Part shown: piece by piece, positions 9,285 through 18,840 of the stretch
How the letters are laid out: every line of letters begins with the position of its first letter
Numbering within the stretch: the first letter of the stretch is position 1
DNA from: Thereva unica
Lineage: Eukaryota; Arthropoda; Insecta; Diptera; Therevidae
Assembly: GCA_949987705.1 (NCBI GenBank)
Contig: OX465281.1
Location: 194,233,112-194,297,111, forward strand
Length of the DNA stretch: 64,000 nucleotides
Direction of reading: 5' to 3'
Made by a program: the position numbers and the translations under genes
Notes under the pieces: generated by a model
What the model was told of the DNA's origin: nothing
Databases searched by the model: none
Seen by the model: only the letters and a program-made list of their open reading frames with translations

Positions 9285-10810
9285 TTCGCACCTTTAATCC
9301 CTCATGGGACATAGGGCGGAAACAGTTGCCCTCCAGCGGACTCTGTTTTAGTCTCTGATTGTTAGTTGAGATCTACATATGTTGATCTGTTGATCTCCAT
9401 ATGCGGAACAGGCGCCTCGTGCTTTATTTATTCTGGAACTGACGTCTTCTTCTGCCCCACCATTTTCGGTAATAATGCTACCGAGGTAGCAGAATTTATA
9501 TACCAGTTCCACGCCACGGTTATTCAGCGCTGTCCGTTCAATGGTGTTTACATTAATCCGCATTTCTTTAGTTTTAGTCGGATTTAGCCTTAAGCCTGCT
9601 GTACTACTTTCTGTTGCCAAATTGTTAATCATGTTTTTGAGGTCCTGGTGTCTGTGGGCCAGCAAACAGATATCATCCGCGTAGTTCAGATCCTTAAGGC
9701 AAACTCCTTTGTATATCGTCTGTTCTACTATCTAGAGCGCCGACAACAATGCCATTTATTACTATAACAAATAGTAAAGGCGATAGTACTCATCCTTGTA
9801 TGTAGTACTCCTTAGCTCACCTCAAAGCTGGGATAACTTTCCATTATGGAGAACTCTGCATTTGGAATTGTTATAAAGGGCTTTCATCAATTCTATTATT
9901 TTATCAGGCAGTCCATGTCGCCGTAGTGCCTGCCAAATGTAGCTCCTTTTAACCGAGTCGAACGCTTTCTCATAGTCTACGAAAGCCAGGTAAAGGGGGG
10001 ATCGTAATTCACTAGACTGCTGCACTATTATTCTCAAGGTGTTAATATGATCAATACATGAGCGGCCCTTCCGTCCAATCCTCCGGAAAGGTACATATGT
10101 CCTATGCTATTTCCAGGATTGACTGTAGCGCATCTGCTATGAGCCTAGAATCAGCTTTCACCAATTCTGTCGGAATGCCATCTTTTCCAGCTGCTTTACC
10201 ATTGGCCATCGCATGAATTGTGGTTACTATTTCCACCTTGGATGGGGCGTTGACTCTTAACGGCATGCTTTTTAGTAGAGCTGCGAGCTCATTTATCCGC
10301 TGCCTTTTACCACGCGGGACACTTCTCTTTACCTCCCGGTGTTATTTATTCCCGGGAGGGAGTATTCCCGTTCAAGTTGATGACATCTTTCCGGGTCATC
10401 TTGTAGAGTTAACGTTATTTTTGAGGGCCATCCTGCGTTATATTTTTTTCCAGGTTGTGTCTGAGATCCAGTGTTACATGTTACTTTGGATGTAACCGAT
10501 GCTCGTTTCCGCAGCCGTCAATATAGCACCTTTTGTCGTATCCACAACTCTTCAATATTTGTGTTGTCAGAAACGGTTTAATATTTGCTGCAGGTTTCCA
10601 GCAAATTCTCGCTTTTTAACGCTCTCCCGCAGAAGGTCTATGTTAAACCGTCTACGGTTTATAGCGTCCCGTTGAACGTTTCTGATTGCGGCGATTTTAA
10701 GACGAATAGTTGCTACTACCAAATGGTGGTCGCTTCCAGTGTCTGCTCCCGTGAAGCTCCTGACATCCTCCAAAATAATTCTCCATCTGCGGCTGACGGC
10801 TTTCCCTATA
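9285..10810 (-). pseudogene. LINE-B (RTE-like) copy 1, decayed endonuclease-RT
   Basis: Reading from 10810 down: an endonuclease end (EDVRSFTGADTGSDHHLVVA, about 10700-10773), then FNIDLLRESVKKREFAG. The RT block YLAFVDYEKAFDSVKRSYIW follows (about 9930-10000), then NYADDICLLAHRHQDLKNM with the catalytic ADD near 9690, and LRLNPTKTKEMRINVN, FCYLGSIITENGGAEEDVSS (about 9440-9600). After this the C-terminal domain is deleted and the sequence jumps to the element 3' end (GGGATTAAAGG-type, near 9290). Multiple frameshifts and stops are present. Sister copies lie at 22663, 48213 and 53411. The 3' tail is GAAAAGAAGAAAAA rather than poly(A). Confidence 0.85.
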
Positions 10811-11279
10811 TGGAGAACGGATTTCCATTTTTACCCTTACGACGACCTGTAGAACTCCATTCCATCCATATTGTCGTACCTTGAAGTTCAAAGTGTGTAT
10901 TTTCTCTAACGAGTTTCAGGTGTGTATTTTCGCTTTCTCGATAAACTTCCGGCTGGTGATGAAGGACCACGGCGGTTGAAGTCTTCGAGTAAAGCTCTTG
11001 CCGGGCGTCCTTATTTTCGTTGTGCTGCAGATTGTACAGAATCTGGATCAAATACATAAATTTTGCTTCTGGTTGTACAATTTTTAGCTGTTTACGGTAA
11101 AGAGTCAACTGTTCACAACAGGAGCAATACGACACCAATACACTAATCACATGTACCATTTTCGTTAGCGGTGATTGACACAATATAATTCCATAAGCAT
11201 GTCTAAGAAATTTACTTCTCCCATGTGGGCCAGAACCATCCAAATTCTTACAAAAAATATGCGTTAGATTGGCCCCTTA
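10811..11279. other. Unassigned sequence between LINE relics
   Basis: A 145-residue minus-strand open frame (10806-11243) spans most of this stretch. It has no recognisable domain, no start context, and merges with LINE-B remnants at its end, so I do not call it a gene. Confidence 0.4.
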
Positions 11280-11364
11280 TTACAAATCACCAAACAACTA
11301 TCCCAGTATTCGGGATTTTAAGGAGAAACCGGTGTTTTTGCCAGCAACTCGAGCAACAATCTAA
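11280..11364 (+). pseudogene. LINE-C (Jockey/CR1-like) copy, left half, interrupted by Harbinger
   Basis: CAAATCACCAAACAACTATC and CCAGTATTCGGGATTTTAAG align with 44928-44970 in the larger LINE-C copy, where the text is CAAATCGCCAAACATGCATC and CCAGTGCTTGGGATTTCTTA. The copy continues at 18976 after the Harbinger insertion. It belongs to the end of the RT domain. Confidence 0.7.
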
Positions 11365-11499
11365 GGCTAAGAACATAGTGAAGCAGAGAGCAAAGCAGCG
11401 ATGAAAGCGCAGAGCAAAACGGCGAAAGATTGTCGCGCTTATAAAAGAGTGTCTAACACATAGTGACGCGTTTAGAATAGAGCAAAAAGTACGCAAATT

Positions 11500-11809
11500 A
11501 TGGATATGGATTTTTTACTAACAGAAAACTCTTCTTTAAAAATTTGGTATTTACTAAAATATAAAAATAAATACACAAGAAGCTGCAATGTTCATGAAAT
11601 AAATAAAAGTAGACATATGTACATGGTGAATTTCATCATTTGTATATGGAGCTCCGCGAGCATCCAGAAAAGTTTAAATCTTATTTTCGCATGAGTATTT
11701 CAACGTTTGATTGTATTTTGGAAAAAATTCAACCTAAATTGGTAAAAAATTGGACAAATTTTATTCGTAACCCGATTAATCCCACAGAACGTCTTGCAGT
11801 GACTTTAAG
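11500..11809 (+). pseudogene. Harbinger transposase, exon 1
   Basis: The sequence decodes as HEINKSRH, then after a one-base shift near 11622 GEFHHLYMELREHPEKFKSY, FRMSISTFDCILEKIQPKLV and NPINPTERLAVTLR. This is the conserved N-terminal region of PIF/Harbinger transposases. It ends at a good donor (AAG/GTAAGA, 11810). The reading continues at 17726 with GYLATG-type sequence (here YLATGSSFKSL), giving an uninterrupted motif ERLAVTLR-YLATG across the splice. The Gypsy element lies in the intron. Confidence 0.85.
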
Positions 11810-11854
11810 GTAAGAAAACACATTTTTTATTTTAATAATTCATTTAGAACGAAA

Positions 11855-11935
11855 AGCAGAAAAAAAACAAGATTATTTTCATAATATAAATAAAAAACAG
11901 AAAAAAAACAGGATTATTTTCATAATATAAAAATG
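11855..11935. repeat. Short tandem duplication in the Harbinger intron
   Basis: GCAGAAAAAAAACAAGATTA TTTTCATAATATAAATAAAA is followed at once by a near-identical copy (ACAGAAAAAAAACAGGATTA TTTTCATAATATAAAAATG). The period is about 38-40 bp. The Gypsy element inserted directly after it. Confidence 0.7.
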
Positions 11936-11944
11936 AACATATAG

Positions 11945-12120
11945 TGTCATCGTCAGAATAAAACTATAACTATAAAATATTCACGCAATCGAGTAGTCTA
12001 GGTTTTGCTGGTTGTCAGAATTAATTAATTAACGAAAACAATAAAACATACGTATACCGAACAATTGCTTTTTAATTTTAATATTAATTAATTTCGATAT
12101 AACTGAATTGGTCCTTGACA
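11945..12120 (+). repeat. 5' LTR of Ty3/Gypsy element
   Basis: This 176-bp LTR starts TGTCATCGTC and ends GTCCTTGACA, with TG...CA termini. It is identical to 16757-16932 except for one base in the motif CCGAACAAT(T/A)GCTTTT. It is preceded by ATAG (11941-11944), which is repeated after the 3' LTR. CAATAAAACA near 12040 may serve as poly(A) signal. About 99.4% LTR identity points to recent insertion. Confidence 0.95.
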
Positions 12121-12125
12121 AATTC

Positions 12126-12142
12126 TCAGAAGTGGGATTTCA
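12126..12142 (+). other. Probable primer-binding site, tRNA-Leu type
   Basis: TCAGAAGTGGGATTTCAA starts 5 nt after the 5' LTR. It resembles the complement of the 3' end of insect tRNA-Leu (..GAATCCCACTTCTGACACCA). The 5-nt gap and a mismatch block near the end leave some doubt. Confidence 0.55.
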
Positions 12143-12326
12143 AGTCCAAAGACCGAGCCGTGTAACGAAATTAGCCATCGTTTCTGTATCAAATACCGAT
12201 AAAATTGGTACGGATTTTGGTGAATTCCGCGAGAGAGAACAAAAAAATTACGTAATATTTTCACAACGATTACGACGAACGTTGAAATTTTCATCTTGGT
12301 ACCAAAAAGGAAACGAATTCAAGAGA

Positions 12327-13952
12327 ATGCAGCTTAAAGATTTAAAGGTCGCCGAACTCAAGCTGTTATTAAACCATTATGATTTACCGGAAACGGGGAA
12401 TAAAGACGAACTTATCGCACGCATCAAGGACCATCTCAGAACAGCAGAGGTAAATAATGAATTAAGACAAATATTACAATTTCCCTCGTCAACAGAAGAC
12501 AGAATCAACATGCTTTCAGAAGAAATTACATCAATTAAAGAAATGCTTGTAGCATTGGTTAGCAATGCCAGAGGTCAGCAAGCCGTAGACCAAGGGCATA
12601 GCGAACAATCAACATCTGTCCACGGAGACAGCGCATCAAGTCCACAACTAGAGATAGCACAAAATGTTGAAAGGGAAGGTCATCATGAGCGTGGAAGCAG
12701 GTTTTCATCTACCCAGGTACGTGATATTGCAGAAGTCTTGCCAAACTTCGATCCTGTTAGTCCGACATCGCTAAATAGCCGGCAATTTGTGAAGAGAATA
12801 GACAAATTACAAAAAGTCTATAAATGGGACGAAAGAGTTTTATTATTTGCCGTACAATCGCGACTTGAAGGATATGCAAAGGCATGGAATGACGGCCAAT
12901 CCGAAATATTTACCGATTGGAATACTTTTAGTATGCAGCTTATTCGAGATTTCCCATCAATTGAAAGTGAGGCCGATATCCACATTGGAATGATGTCTAC
13001 AGTACGTCAACCTACGGAGACAGTCACCGAATACATACATAAAATGTGCGCCAAAGGACGTAGGGGAGGTCTCGATGATAGCTCTATTATTAAATATGTC
13101 AGAAGCGGATTGCAACATTCAGGGTTGCAAAATTCAATCGCCAGCGTGCATTTTTCAACAGTAAACGAAATGTCTATAGCCATACAAAGATTTCTAACCA
13201 ATAATGTCTCGGCGCAAAGATTTAATGGTCAACATGATTTTAAAGCAAAGACATTCGCCAAAGAACATCCGAAGCAAAACTCTAATGCATGGAACGGGTC
13301 ACACGCAAGATCGAATGTAGGTCAAAACCCACTGACAAATAATGTAGATAACCAAAATATCGCTAATACGAATACGAATATAAGACAAGCAACAAGAGGT
13401 AATAGGCACCCAGTGTGCTACAATTGCTTCGAACCGGGGCATATTTCCATAAATTGCCAAAAACCACAGAGGCGCGTTCGATGCAAGCAATGCTTCAAGG
13501 TAGGACATACAGAAGACGCATGTATCGCCTCGAATTTGAAAGGCTTTCCGAATAATAACGTTCGTCATATACTGGACACACATCACTTGACTGTCATAAC
13601 GAAAATAGTGAAGCTAAACGGCCAAGAAATCAACGCCATCGTTGATCCCGGTAGTACAAAATCACTCATCCGACAAATTGACGCAGAACGAACTGGTAGC
13701 AAATTTCTCCCTACAAATCAAACGTTGAATGGATTTGGAGGAAGCATCGTGGACATCCAACAAAAGATCAGACCATGGATCGAGATTGATGGCAGAAGCA
13801 TGCTATCAGACTTACTTATTGTAAAGGACGAAATGATGAATATTATTACTTGGAACCGATGTTTTGTGCACGGAAGACACTCGTCTAATTATAGAATCCG
13901 GAAATTGCCGTCTCGAAGGAGCCAACCGAAGGAAATTCCCTTTGAACGTTAA
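12327..13952 (+). CDS. Gypsy Gag with N-terminal SAP domain, zinc knuckles and start of protease
   Basis: I take the ATG at 12327 as start; the open frame runs upstream into the LTR without a better start. The 541-residue product opens with a SAP-like helix-extension-helix (LKDLKVAELKLLLNHYDLPE, NKDELIARI, residues 1-36), a DNA/chromatin-binding fold unusual at the Gag N-terminus. Then come a coiled-coil-like Glu/Ile stretch, a capsid-like region (LPNFDPVSP, VQSRLEGYAKAWND, RDFPSIE) and two CCHC zinc knuckles (CYNCFEPGHISINC, CKQCFKVGHTEDAC, about residues 365-400). A retropepsin start follows (INAIVDPGSTKSLI; the usual Asp-Ser/Thr-Gly is Asp-Pro-Gly). The conserved end of the protease (LLGTDVL) is found only in the next frame, so this frame ends in unrelated residues. 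Confidence 0.88.
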   Translation: MQLKDLKVAELKLLLNHYDLPETGNKDELIARIKDHLRTAEVNNELRQILQFPSSTEDRINMLSEEITSIKEMLVALVSNARGQQAVDQGHSEQSTSVHGDSASSPQLEIAQNVEREGHHERGSRFSSTQVRDIAEVLPNFDPVSPTSLNSRQFVKRIDKLQKVYKWDERVLLFAVQSRLEGYAKAWNDGQSEIFTDWNTFSMQLIRDFPSIESEADIHIGMMSTVRQPTETVTEYIHKMCAKGRRGGLDDSSIIKYVRSGLQHSGLQNSIASVHFSTVNEMSIAIQRFLTNNVSAQRFNGQHDFKAKTFAKEHPKQNSNAWNGSHARSNVGQNPLTNNVDNQNIANTNTNIRQATRGNRHPVCYNCFEPGHISINCQKPQRRVRCKQCFKVGHTEDACIASNLKGFPNNNVRHILDTHHLTVITKIVKLNGQEINAIVDPGSTKSLIRQIDAERTGSKFLPTNQTLNGFGGSIVDIQQKIRPWIEIDGRSMLSDLLIVKDEMMNIITWNRCFVHGRHSSNYRIRKLPSRRSQPKEIPFER

Positions 13953-16773
13953 TCCTGATATTATCCCTGAGGTCGTCGAAAGGCTGGAGGATATTGTAGC
14001 CGAGTATGAAGATTGTTTTGCTGAGACGTATCCAGAGTTGGGCCGCAGCAGGACAACAACGATGAAAATTGATGTAACAGTATCGGAACCAATAGCAAAA
14101 CGACCGTATCCAATTCCGTTCGCTAAAAGGCAAATTGTTGATGACATCACGCAGGATTTACTAAACAATAACATCATCAAGCCAAGTACATCACCTTACT
14201 CAGCTCCAGTAGTGCTTGTGAAGAAGAAGAATGGGGAGCATAGACTCTGTGTAGACTATAGGCTATTAAATGAACACACAACGAAGCAAAAATTCCCTAT
14301 GCCTATTGTAGAAGAACAACTAGCCATGCTCGCTGGAAATAAGTATTTTACAATCCTTGATTTAATGTCTGGATACTACCAAGTCGCCATAGAAGAGGAC
14401 AGTAAGAAGTATACGGCATTTAGTACTCATCAGGGCCACTACGAATATAATGTTATGCCGTTTGGACTAGTCAACGCCCCTAGTGTTTTCCAGCGTATGA
14501 TGAATACATTAGCTAGCAAAATGAATCGGAAGGAAATAATTATCTACTTTGACGATATAATAATCCCAGCCGAAACGATTGATCAAAATCTAGAACGACT
14601 ACAAAAGTTCCTGAAAATAATTCGTGAAGAAGGACTAACCATTCGACCAAGTAAATGTCAATTTCTAGCTACGGAAGTAGAATTTTTGGGTCATCACGTA
14701 ACCCAAGATAAAATCAGACCCGGAATTGGAAAGACATCGTGTATCGAAAATTTTCCGACACCCACTAACGTTCATGAAGTTAGACGTTTCCTTGGACTAA
14801 GTGGATATTTTCGAAAATTTGTAAGTAAATTTGCACATGTTGCAAGGCCATTATTTGATTTGTTAAGGAATAAAAATAAAGAAAAGCCGTTTGTCTGGAC
14901 CTCTGATCATGATGAGGCGTTTTTAAAACTGAAACAAGCCCTCTGTACTGAGCCAGTTTTGCAACTTTTCAACCCGGAGAGAAGACACGAAGTCCATACG
15001 GACGCGAGTTCGAGCGGTATTGCTGGGGTATTACTGCAGGAAGATGTGAACGGAAATGTTGGGCCAGTTTCATATTTCAGTCGGAACTGCACAGACGCTG
15101 AGAAAATTTATCATAGCCACGAACAAGAAACTTTAGCTATAGTCGAGTCGTTAGAGAGATTCCGAATGTACCTTCTAGGTAAGTCGTTCAAAATAGTAAC
15201 GGACTGTTCAGCAATTGCAACGTTGAAGGCTAAAAGCATATTGAACAGAAGAATCGCTCGTTGGCTATTAAGATTACAAGAATACGACTATGCAATTGTT
15301 CATCGGTCTGGGGAAAAACTCCCACATTCCGACGCTTTAAGCCGTGCTCCTTACGAAGAAGCGAAACCAGCAAATAACGTTGCTGACAATATTCTTAAAA
15401 TCACCGTCACCGAAGGCACAGAAGATTGGCTTGTGTCCATGCAACTTACAGACCCACGACTTCGGCAAATTGTTAACGAACTGAAGGACCAAACCAACAC
15501 GCGTCAGAGGAAACAAATACGAAATGAGTATGATCTCAAAAACGGACGTCTATTTAGGAAATTGGAGGGAGCAACAGTTTTCGTCCTACCATCCGCTGTT
15601 CGATGGAGAATCCTTCGGCTATACCACGACGAAAGGGGACATTTCGGAGTAGAAAAAACTTTGAAACGCTTACAGAAAGATTTTTGGTTCCCGAGAATGC
15701 GTCGTTATGTAAAATCATACATTGCATCATGTATTGAATGCGCATATAATAAAAGGAAAGGGGGTAAGCCGGAAGGACAACTGCATTACGATGATCCGTT
15801 GCCTATACCGTTCGCAACGCTTCATATTGATCATTTAGGACCGTTTATAAAATCTAAGAGAGGGAATCTTTATATAATTGTAATTACGGACGCATTCAGC
15901 AAGTACCTACTTTTAAAAGCCGTCAGGAATACTAAGACACAACCAGTACTACAATTCCTGAATGAAATTTCAACCTATTTTGGATTGCCTACCCGTATAA
16001 TTTCTGATCGCGGCACTGCATATACATCAACCGCATTCGAAGACTATTGCACTAAAAATAATATCATTCATATAAAAACAGCAGTGAAAACACCTCGTGC
16101 GAATGGCCAGGTTGAAAGGTTCAATCAAACTATTCTCAATTATTTGAGGACAACTGTAGAAGAGCCAAACGAATGGGATAAAGACATGCGAGATTTGCAA
16201 TGGGTGCTAAATACCACAAAAAACGAAACTACTAAATTTTGTCCTAACGAGATTATATTTGACTTCGACCTACGAGATATCATACCTAATCGCATTCTTG
16301 AAGCTTTAAACAATGATTACGAACTGGATGAGAAGAGTCTAAGTATTAATGAAAAGAGACAGCTCGCTCTCGATCGCATACAAATAGAGCGAGAAAAATG
16401 GAAGCAACGATTTGACCGAAAACACAAAACTCCGAAATTGTACAAAGAGAACGATCTGGTACTCATCGAGCACGTCCCACCAGCTACGGGTATGCCACGG
16501 AAACTAGAGCCTCTGTACAAGGGTCCATATATAGTCAGGCGAGCACTAGGAAAGGATCGATACCTTATCGAGGACATTGAAGGACAGCAACGGACACAAA
16601 AACGATTTTGTTCTATCTTCTCATCAGATAGGATAAAACCATGGTGCAGTTCATCGCCAGAACTGGAAAATGCAGAAGAAGACGATGGCCATGAAGAAGA
16701 CGATAATTCAGAGGAAGATGAACCCGAGGGCGTGTCCAATGTCAGGAACGGCCGAATGTCATCGTCAGAATAA
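13840..16773 (+). CDS. Gypsy Pol: RT, RNase H, integrase
   Basis: The frame opens at 13840, +1 relative to gag, with no ATG at its start; it encodes about 977 residues. LLGTDVL is the end of the protease. RT follows: KPSTSPYSAPVVLVKKKNGE, FTILDLMSGYYQVAI, MPFGLVNAPSVFQRMM, with catalytic YFDD at 14544-14555. RNase H begins near HTDASSSGIAGVLLQ (about 14995). Integrase has an HHCC finger (HDERGHFG ... CIEC, about 15625-15740) and the DDE core: Asp in HIDHLG, Asp in ISDRGTAY, Glu in GQVERFN. A GPY/F-like module (YKGPYIVRR) and a highly acidic tail close the protein. The stop TAA lies 15 nt inside the 3' LTR. Expression needs either a frameshift or the loss of the indel upstream. Confidence 0.93.
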   Translation: MLLLGTDVLCTEDTRLIIESGNCRLEGANRRKFPLNVNPDIIPEVVERLEDIVAEYEDCFAETYPELGRSRTTTMKIDVTVSEPIAKRPYPIPFAKRQIVDDITQDLLNNNIIKPSTSPYSAPVVLVKKKNGEHRLCVDYRLLNEHTTKQKFPMPIVEEQLAMLAGNKYFTILDLMSGYYQVAIEEDSKKYTAFSTHQGHYEYNVMPFGLVNAPSVFQRMMNTLASKMNRKEIIIYFDDIIIPAETIDQNLERLQKFLKIIREEGLTIRPSKCQFLATEVEFLGHHVTQDKIRPGIGKTSCIENFPTPTNVHEVRRFLGLSGYFRKFVSKFAHVARPLFDLLRNKNKEKPFVWTSDHDEAFLKLKQALCTEPVLQLFNPERRHEVHTDASSSGIAGVLLQEDVNGNVGPVSYFSRNCTDAEKIYHSHEQETLAIVESLERFRMYLLGKSFKIVTDCSAIATLKAKSILNRRIARWLLRLQEYDYAIVHRSGEKLPHSDALSRAPYEEAKPANNVADNILKITVTEGTEDWLVSMQLTDPRLRQIVNELKDQTNTRQRKQIRNEYDLKNGRLFRKLEGATVFVLPSAVRWRILRLYHDERGHFGVEKTLKRLQKDFWFPRMRRYVKSYIASCIECAYNKRKGGKPEGQLHYDDPLPIPFATLHIDHLGPFIKSKRGNLYIIVITDAFSKYLLLKAVRNTKTQPVLQFLNEISTYFGLPTRIISDRGTAYTSTAFEDYCTKNNIIHIKTAVKTPRANGQVERFNQTILNYLRTTVEEPNEWDKDMRDLQWVLNTTKNETTKFCPNEIIFDFDLRDIIPNRILEALNNDYELDEKSLSINEKRQLALDRIQIEREKWKQRFDRKHKTPKLYKENDLVLIEHVPPATGMPRKLEPLYKGPYIVRRALGKDRYLIEDIEGQQRTQKRFCSIFSSDRIKPWCSSSPELENAEEDDGHEEDDNSEEDEPEGVSNVRNGRMSSSE

Positions 16774-16932
16774 AACTATAACTATAAAATATTCACGCAA
16801 TCGAGTAGTCTAGGTTTTGCTGGTTGTCAGAATTAATTAATTAACGAAAACAATAAAACATACGTATACCGAACAATAGCTTTTTAATTTTAATATTAAT
16901 TAATTTCGATATAACTGAATTGGTCCTTGACA
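16757..16932 (+). repeat. 3' LTR of Ty3/Gypsy element
   Basis: Matches the 5' LTR over 176 bp with a single difference. It is followed by ATAG (16933-16936), the target duplication. No strong polypurine tract is visible directly before it; the acidic codons upstream are purine-rich (GAAGAAGACGA, GAGGAAGATGAA) but interrupted. Confidence 0.95.
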
Positions 16933-17070
16933 ATAGTATGTAATTATATAGTTTCTTCCGAAAAATTACTCAGATAAGATGCCACTGAGGTAGGATTGGA
17001 GTAGTCTTGCGTAGTTGTGAGCAAATCTGTAAATGGTCTCAGATTACTCGGATATTCATTGCATTGATCG

Positions 17071-18840
17071 CTAGACGCCTTTGGGGTACTCGTATGTTGA
17101 TTTGGCTGCAAAATTATAAACGAGTTCTTGCATTTTTATTCTTAATAACATTTTATTTTGTGGGGTAAGTGTGCGTACATGTGGTAGAAGGCTTTCAAAA
17201 AAACTTTCATCTTCATCGGAGGACTTATTATGTTGTTTTTCCAAAATCCTTAATTTATTCTCTTCTATCCTGATAAGGGCGGTACTAACATCTTCATGTT
17301 GTTGTTTTCGTTTGAGTTCTTTACGAGCTGGTGTAGAAGTTAATTGACTTCTTTTCTCTTTTAATTCATTGTTTACCAATGGCAAATCAACATTAATAGA
17401 ATGATCCAAGTCCTGCATATTTGATTCAGCTAACTGAAAGTTGGTATCTTCAGCCACGATATTGTCACCTTCAATATCGGGCAAATTTCCGGAACTTGAC
17501 CGGGCAGTGAACTGATCTTTCAAAAAAATAAGACTTTCAAAATATTGCCATGACGACTTCCAAGTAGATTGAGATGCCCCGTCTCCAGATCTTTTGACTG
17601 GCATTTTTCTCAGTTCTTTCCGGAACGTGTCTCGTAGAGATTTCCATTTTGCTCTTACAACGTTTCCTAAAAAACACACACACTAAATAGGACATCTGAG
17701 TAATGACATTTATTTTATTTTTAAGGTATTTGGCCACAGGATCGTCCTTTAAAAGCCTCAGCATCAATTTTCGAATGGGTGCGACAACTGTGTCATTAAT
17801 TGTAAAAGAAACAGTAGAAGCTATTTGGGGAATATTGTAACCAGTTCATATGGAAGTTCCCACAGAAAATATGTTTAAGAAAGTTGCCAAAGATTTTTAC
17901 GAAAAGTGGAACTTTCCTAATTGCCTGGGTGCAATTGATGGCAAACATATTCGAATGAAATGTCCCCCCAACTCTGGAACTATGTACTACAATTATAAAA
18001 ACTTTTTTTCTATAGTTCTTCAAGCTGTTGCTGATGCAAATTATAAATTCATTTTAATTGATGTTGGTGGATATGGCAAGCAGAGTGACGGTGGTACGTT
18101 CCGCTCTTCATCGCTGTTTCATTTAATGAAAACCAAACGTTTAAATATCCCTCCCCAGATACTGTACTGCCATCTACTGCAATTGTCGTACCTTACATTT
18201 TTATCGGAGATGAGGCTTATCCGTTACTAAATAATCTAATAAAACCTTTCAATAGAAGGAATTTGGATGCCGAGAAAGAATATTTTAATATGCGACTTTG
18301 ACGAGCAAGACGTGTTATTGAATGTGCATTTGGTATAATTAATGCGAAGTTTCGTATTCTTTGGAAACCCATCGAAACATCTCCAGATTTAGCGGATAAG
18401 ATTATTAAATGTATATGTCTTTTACACAACATAATAATTGACATGGAAGGAATTAACATAGAAGATGAAAAATTGACCGTTCGCTGTGAAAGTGTTGTCG
18501 GAAAGCGAGAAAATAATAGGCCAACTGATACCGCCAACTTTGTTAGGGAAACATATAAGATGTTTGCATGTCAAAATAAAATATGAATTGTGAATTATGA
18601 ATAAATTGATGTTTTGTTTTACTTAAAACCCGAAATCCTATTAACATAGGAATATCTTTTTCAATAAAAATAAAATAAGTGCATAAAAAATACTCACTTG
18701 TTGATTTCATTTCATTAGCTACAGAATCCCATAATTTGTCTAACATACTTATACCGGTTATGATGTTGGGAATCTTTTTGATCCCATAATGCATTTTTAA
18801 CAAATACACTACTAATGAACGCGTCAATGAACGCTCGTTT
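17071..18840 (-). pseudogene. Harbinger-encoded MADF-BESS DNA-binding protein
   Basis: Exon 1 (about 18698-18840) reads AFIDAFISSVFVKNALWDQK, then shifts frame to LDKLWDSVANEMKST; both are halves of a MADF (Myb/SANT-like) domain. The donor is GTGAGT at 18697. Exon 2 (17071-17666) begins after TTTTTTAG with GNVVRAKWKSLRDTFRKELR, the third MADF helix. It is followed by KSSWQYFESLIFLKDQF, an acidic linker, a Lys-rich patch (RKELKRKQQHED), a coiled-coil-like IRIEENKLRILEKQ, and a BESS motif (FFESLLPHVRTLTPQNKMLL). In Harbingers this protein binds the ends and brings in the transposase. The frameshift in exon 1 and lack of a clear ATG make it a pseudogene, though exon 2 is fully open. The bases 17667-18697 form the presumed intron and overlap the opposite-strand transposase exon. 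Confidence 0.82.
17726..18586 (+). pseudogene. Harbinger DDE transposase, exon 2
   Basis: It follows a TTTTTAAG acceptor. Motifs are YLATGSSFKSL, IVKETVEAIWGI then stop TAA (near 17837), CLGAIDGKHIRMKCPPNSGT with the first catalytic Asp, YNYKNFFSIVLQAVADANYK, and FILIDVGGYGKQSDGGTFR with the second Asp. After a frameshift near 18150 come FIGDEAYPLL and IKPFNRRNLDAEKEYFNMRL, a TGA at about 18299, and RARRVIECAFGIINAKFRIL with the catalytic Glu. It ends with LLHNIIIDMEG and NFVRETYKM. All three catalytic residues survive, but two stops and one frameshift disable the gene. Confidence 0.9.

Larger units (their letters stand above)
11945..16932 (+). mobile_element. Nearly intact Ty3/Gypsy LTR retrotransposon, 4988 bp
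   Basis: Order: LTR, primer-binding site, gag-protease frame, pol frame (RT, RNase H, integrase), LTR. The target duplication is ATAG (11941-11944 and 16933-16936). No env frame exists between integrase and the 3' LTR, so it is a retrotransposon rather than an errantivirus-type element. The main visible defect is a one-base frame change inside the protease region (about 13835-13850). Otherwise both frames are open over more than 4.5 kb. It sits in the intron of the Harbinger transposase, so it is younger than that element. Confidence 0.95.

Noticed and set aside
10806..11243. 145-residue minus-strand open frame as a host gene
   Set aside because: No domain, no promoter or splice support, and its end runs into LINE-B remnants.
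16317..16739. Ser-rich 140-residue minus-strand frame
   Set aside because: Antisense shadow of the acidic Gypsy Pol tail.
13950..16773. Endogenous retrovirus with env
   Set aside because: No frame exists between integrase and the 3' LTR; it is an env-less Gypsy retrotransposon.
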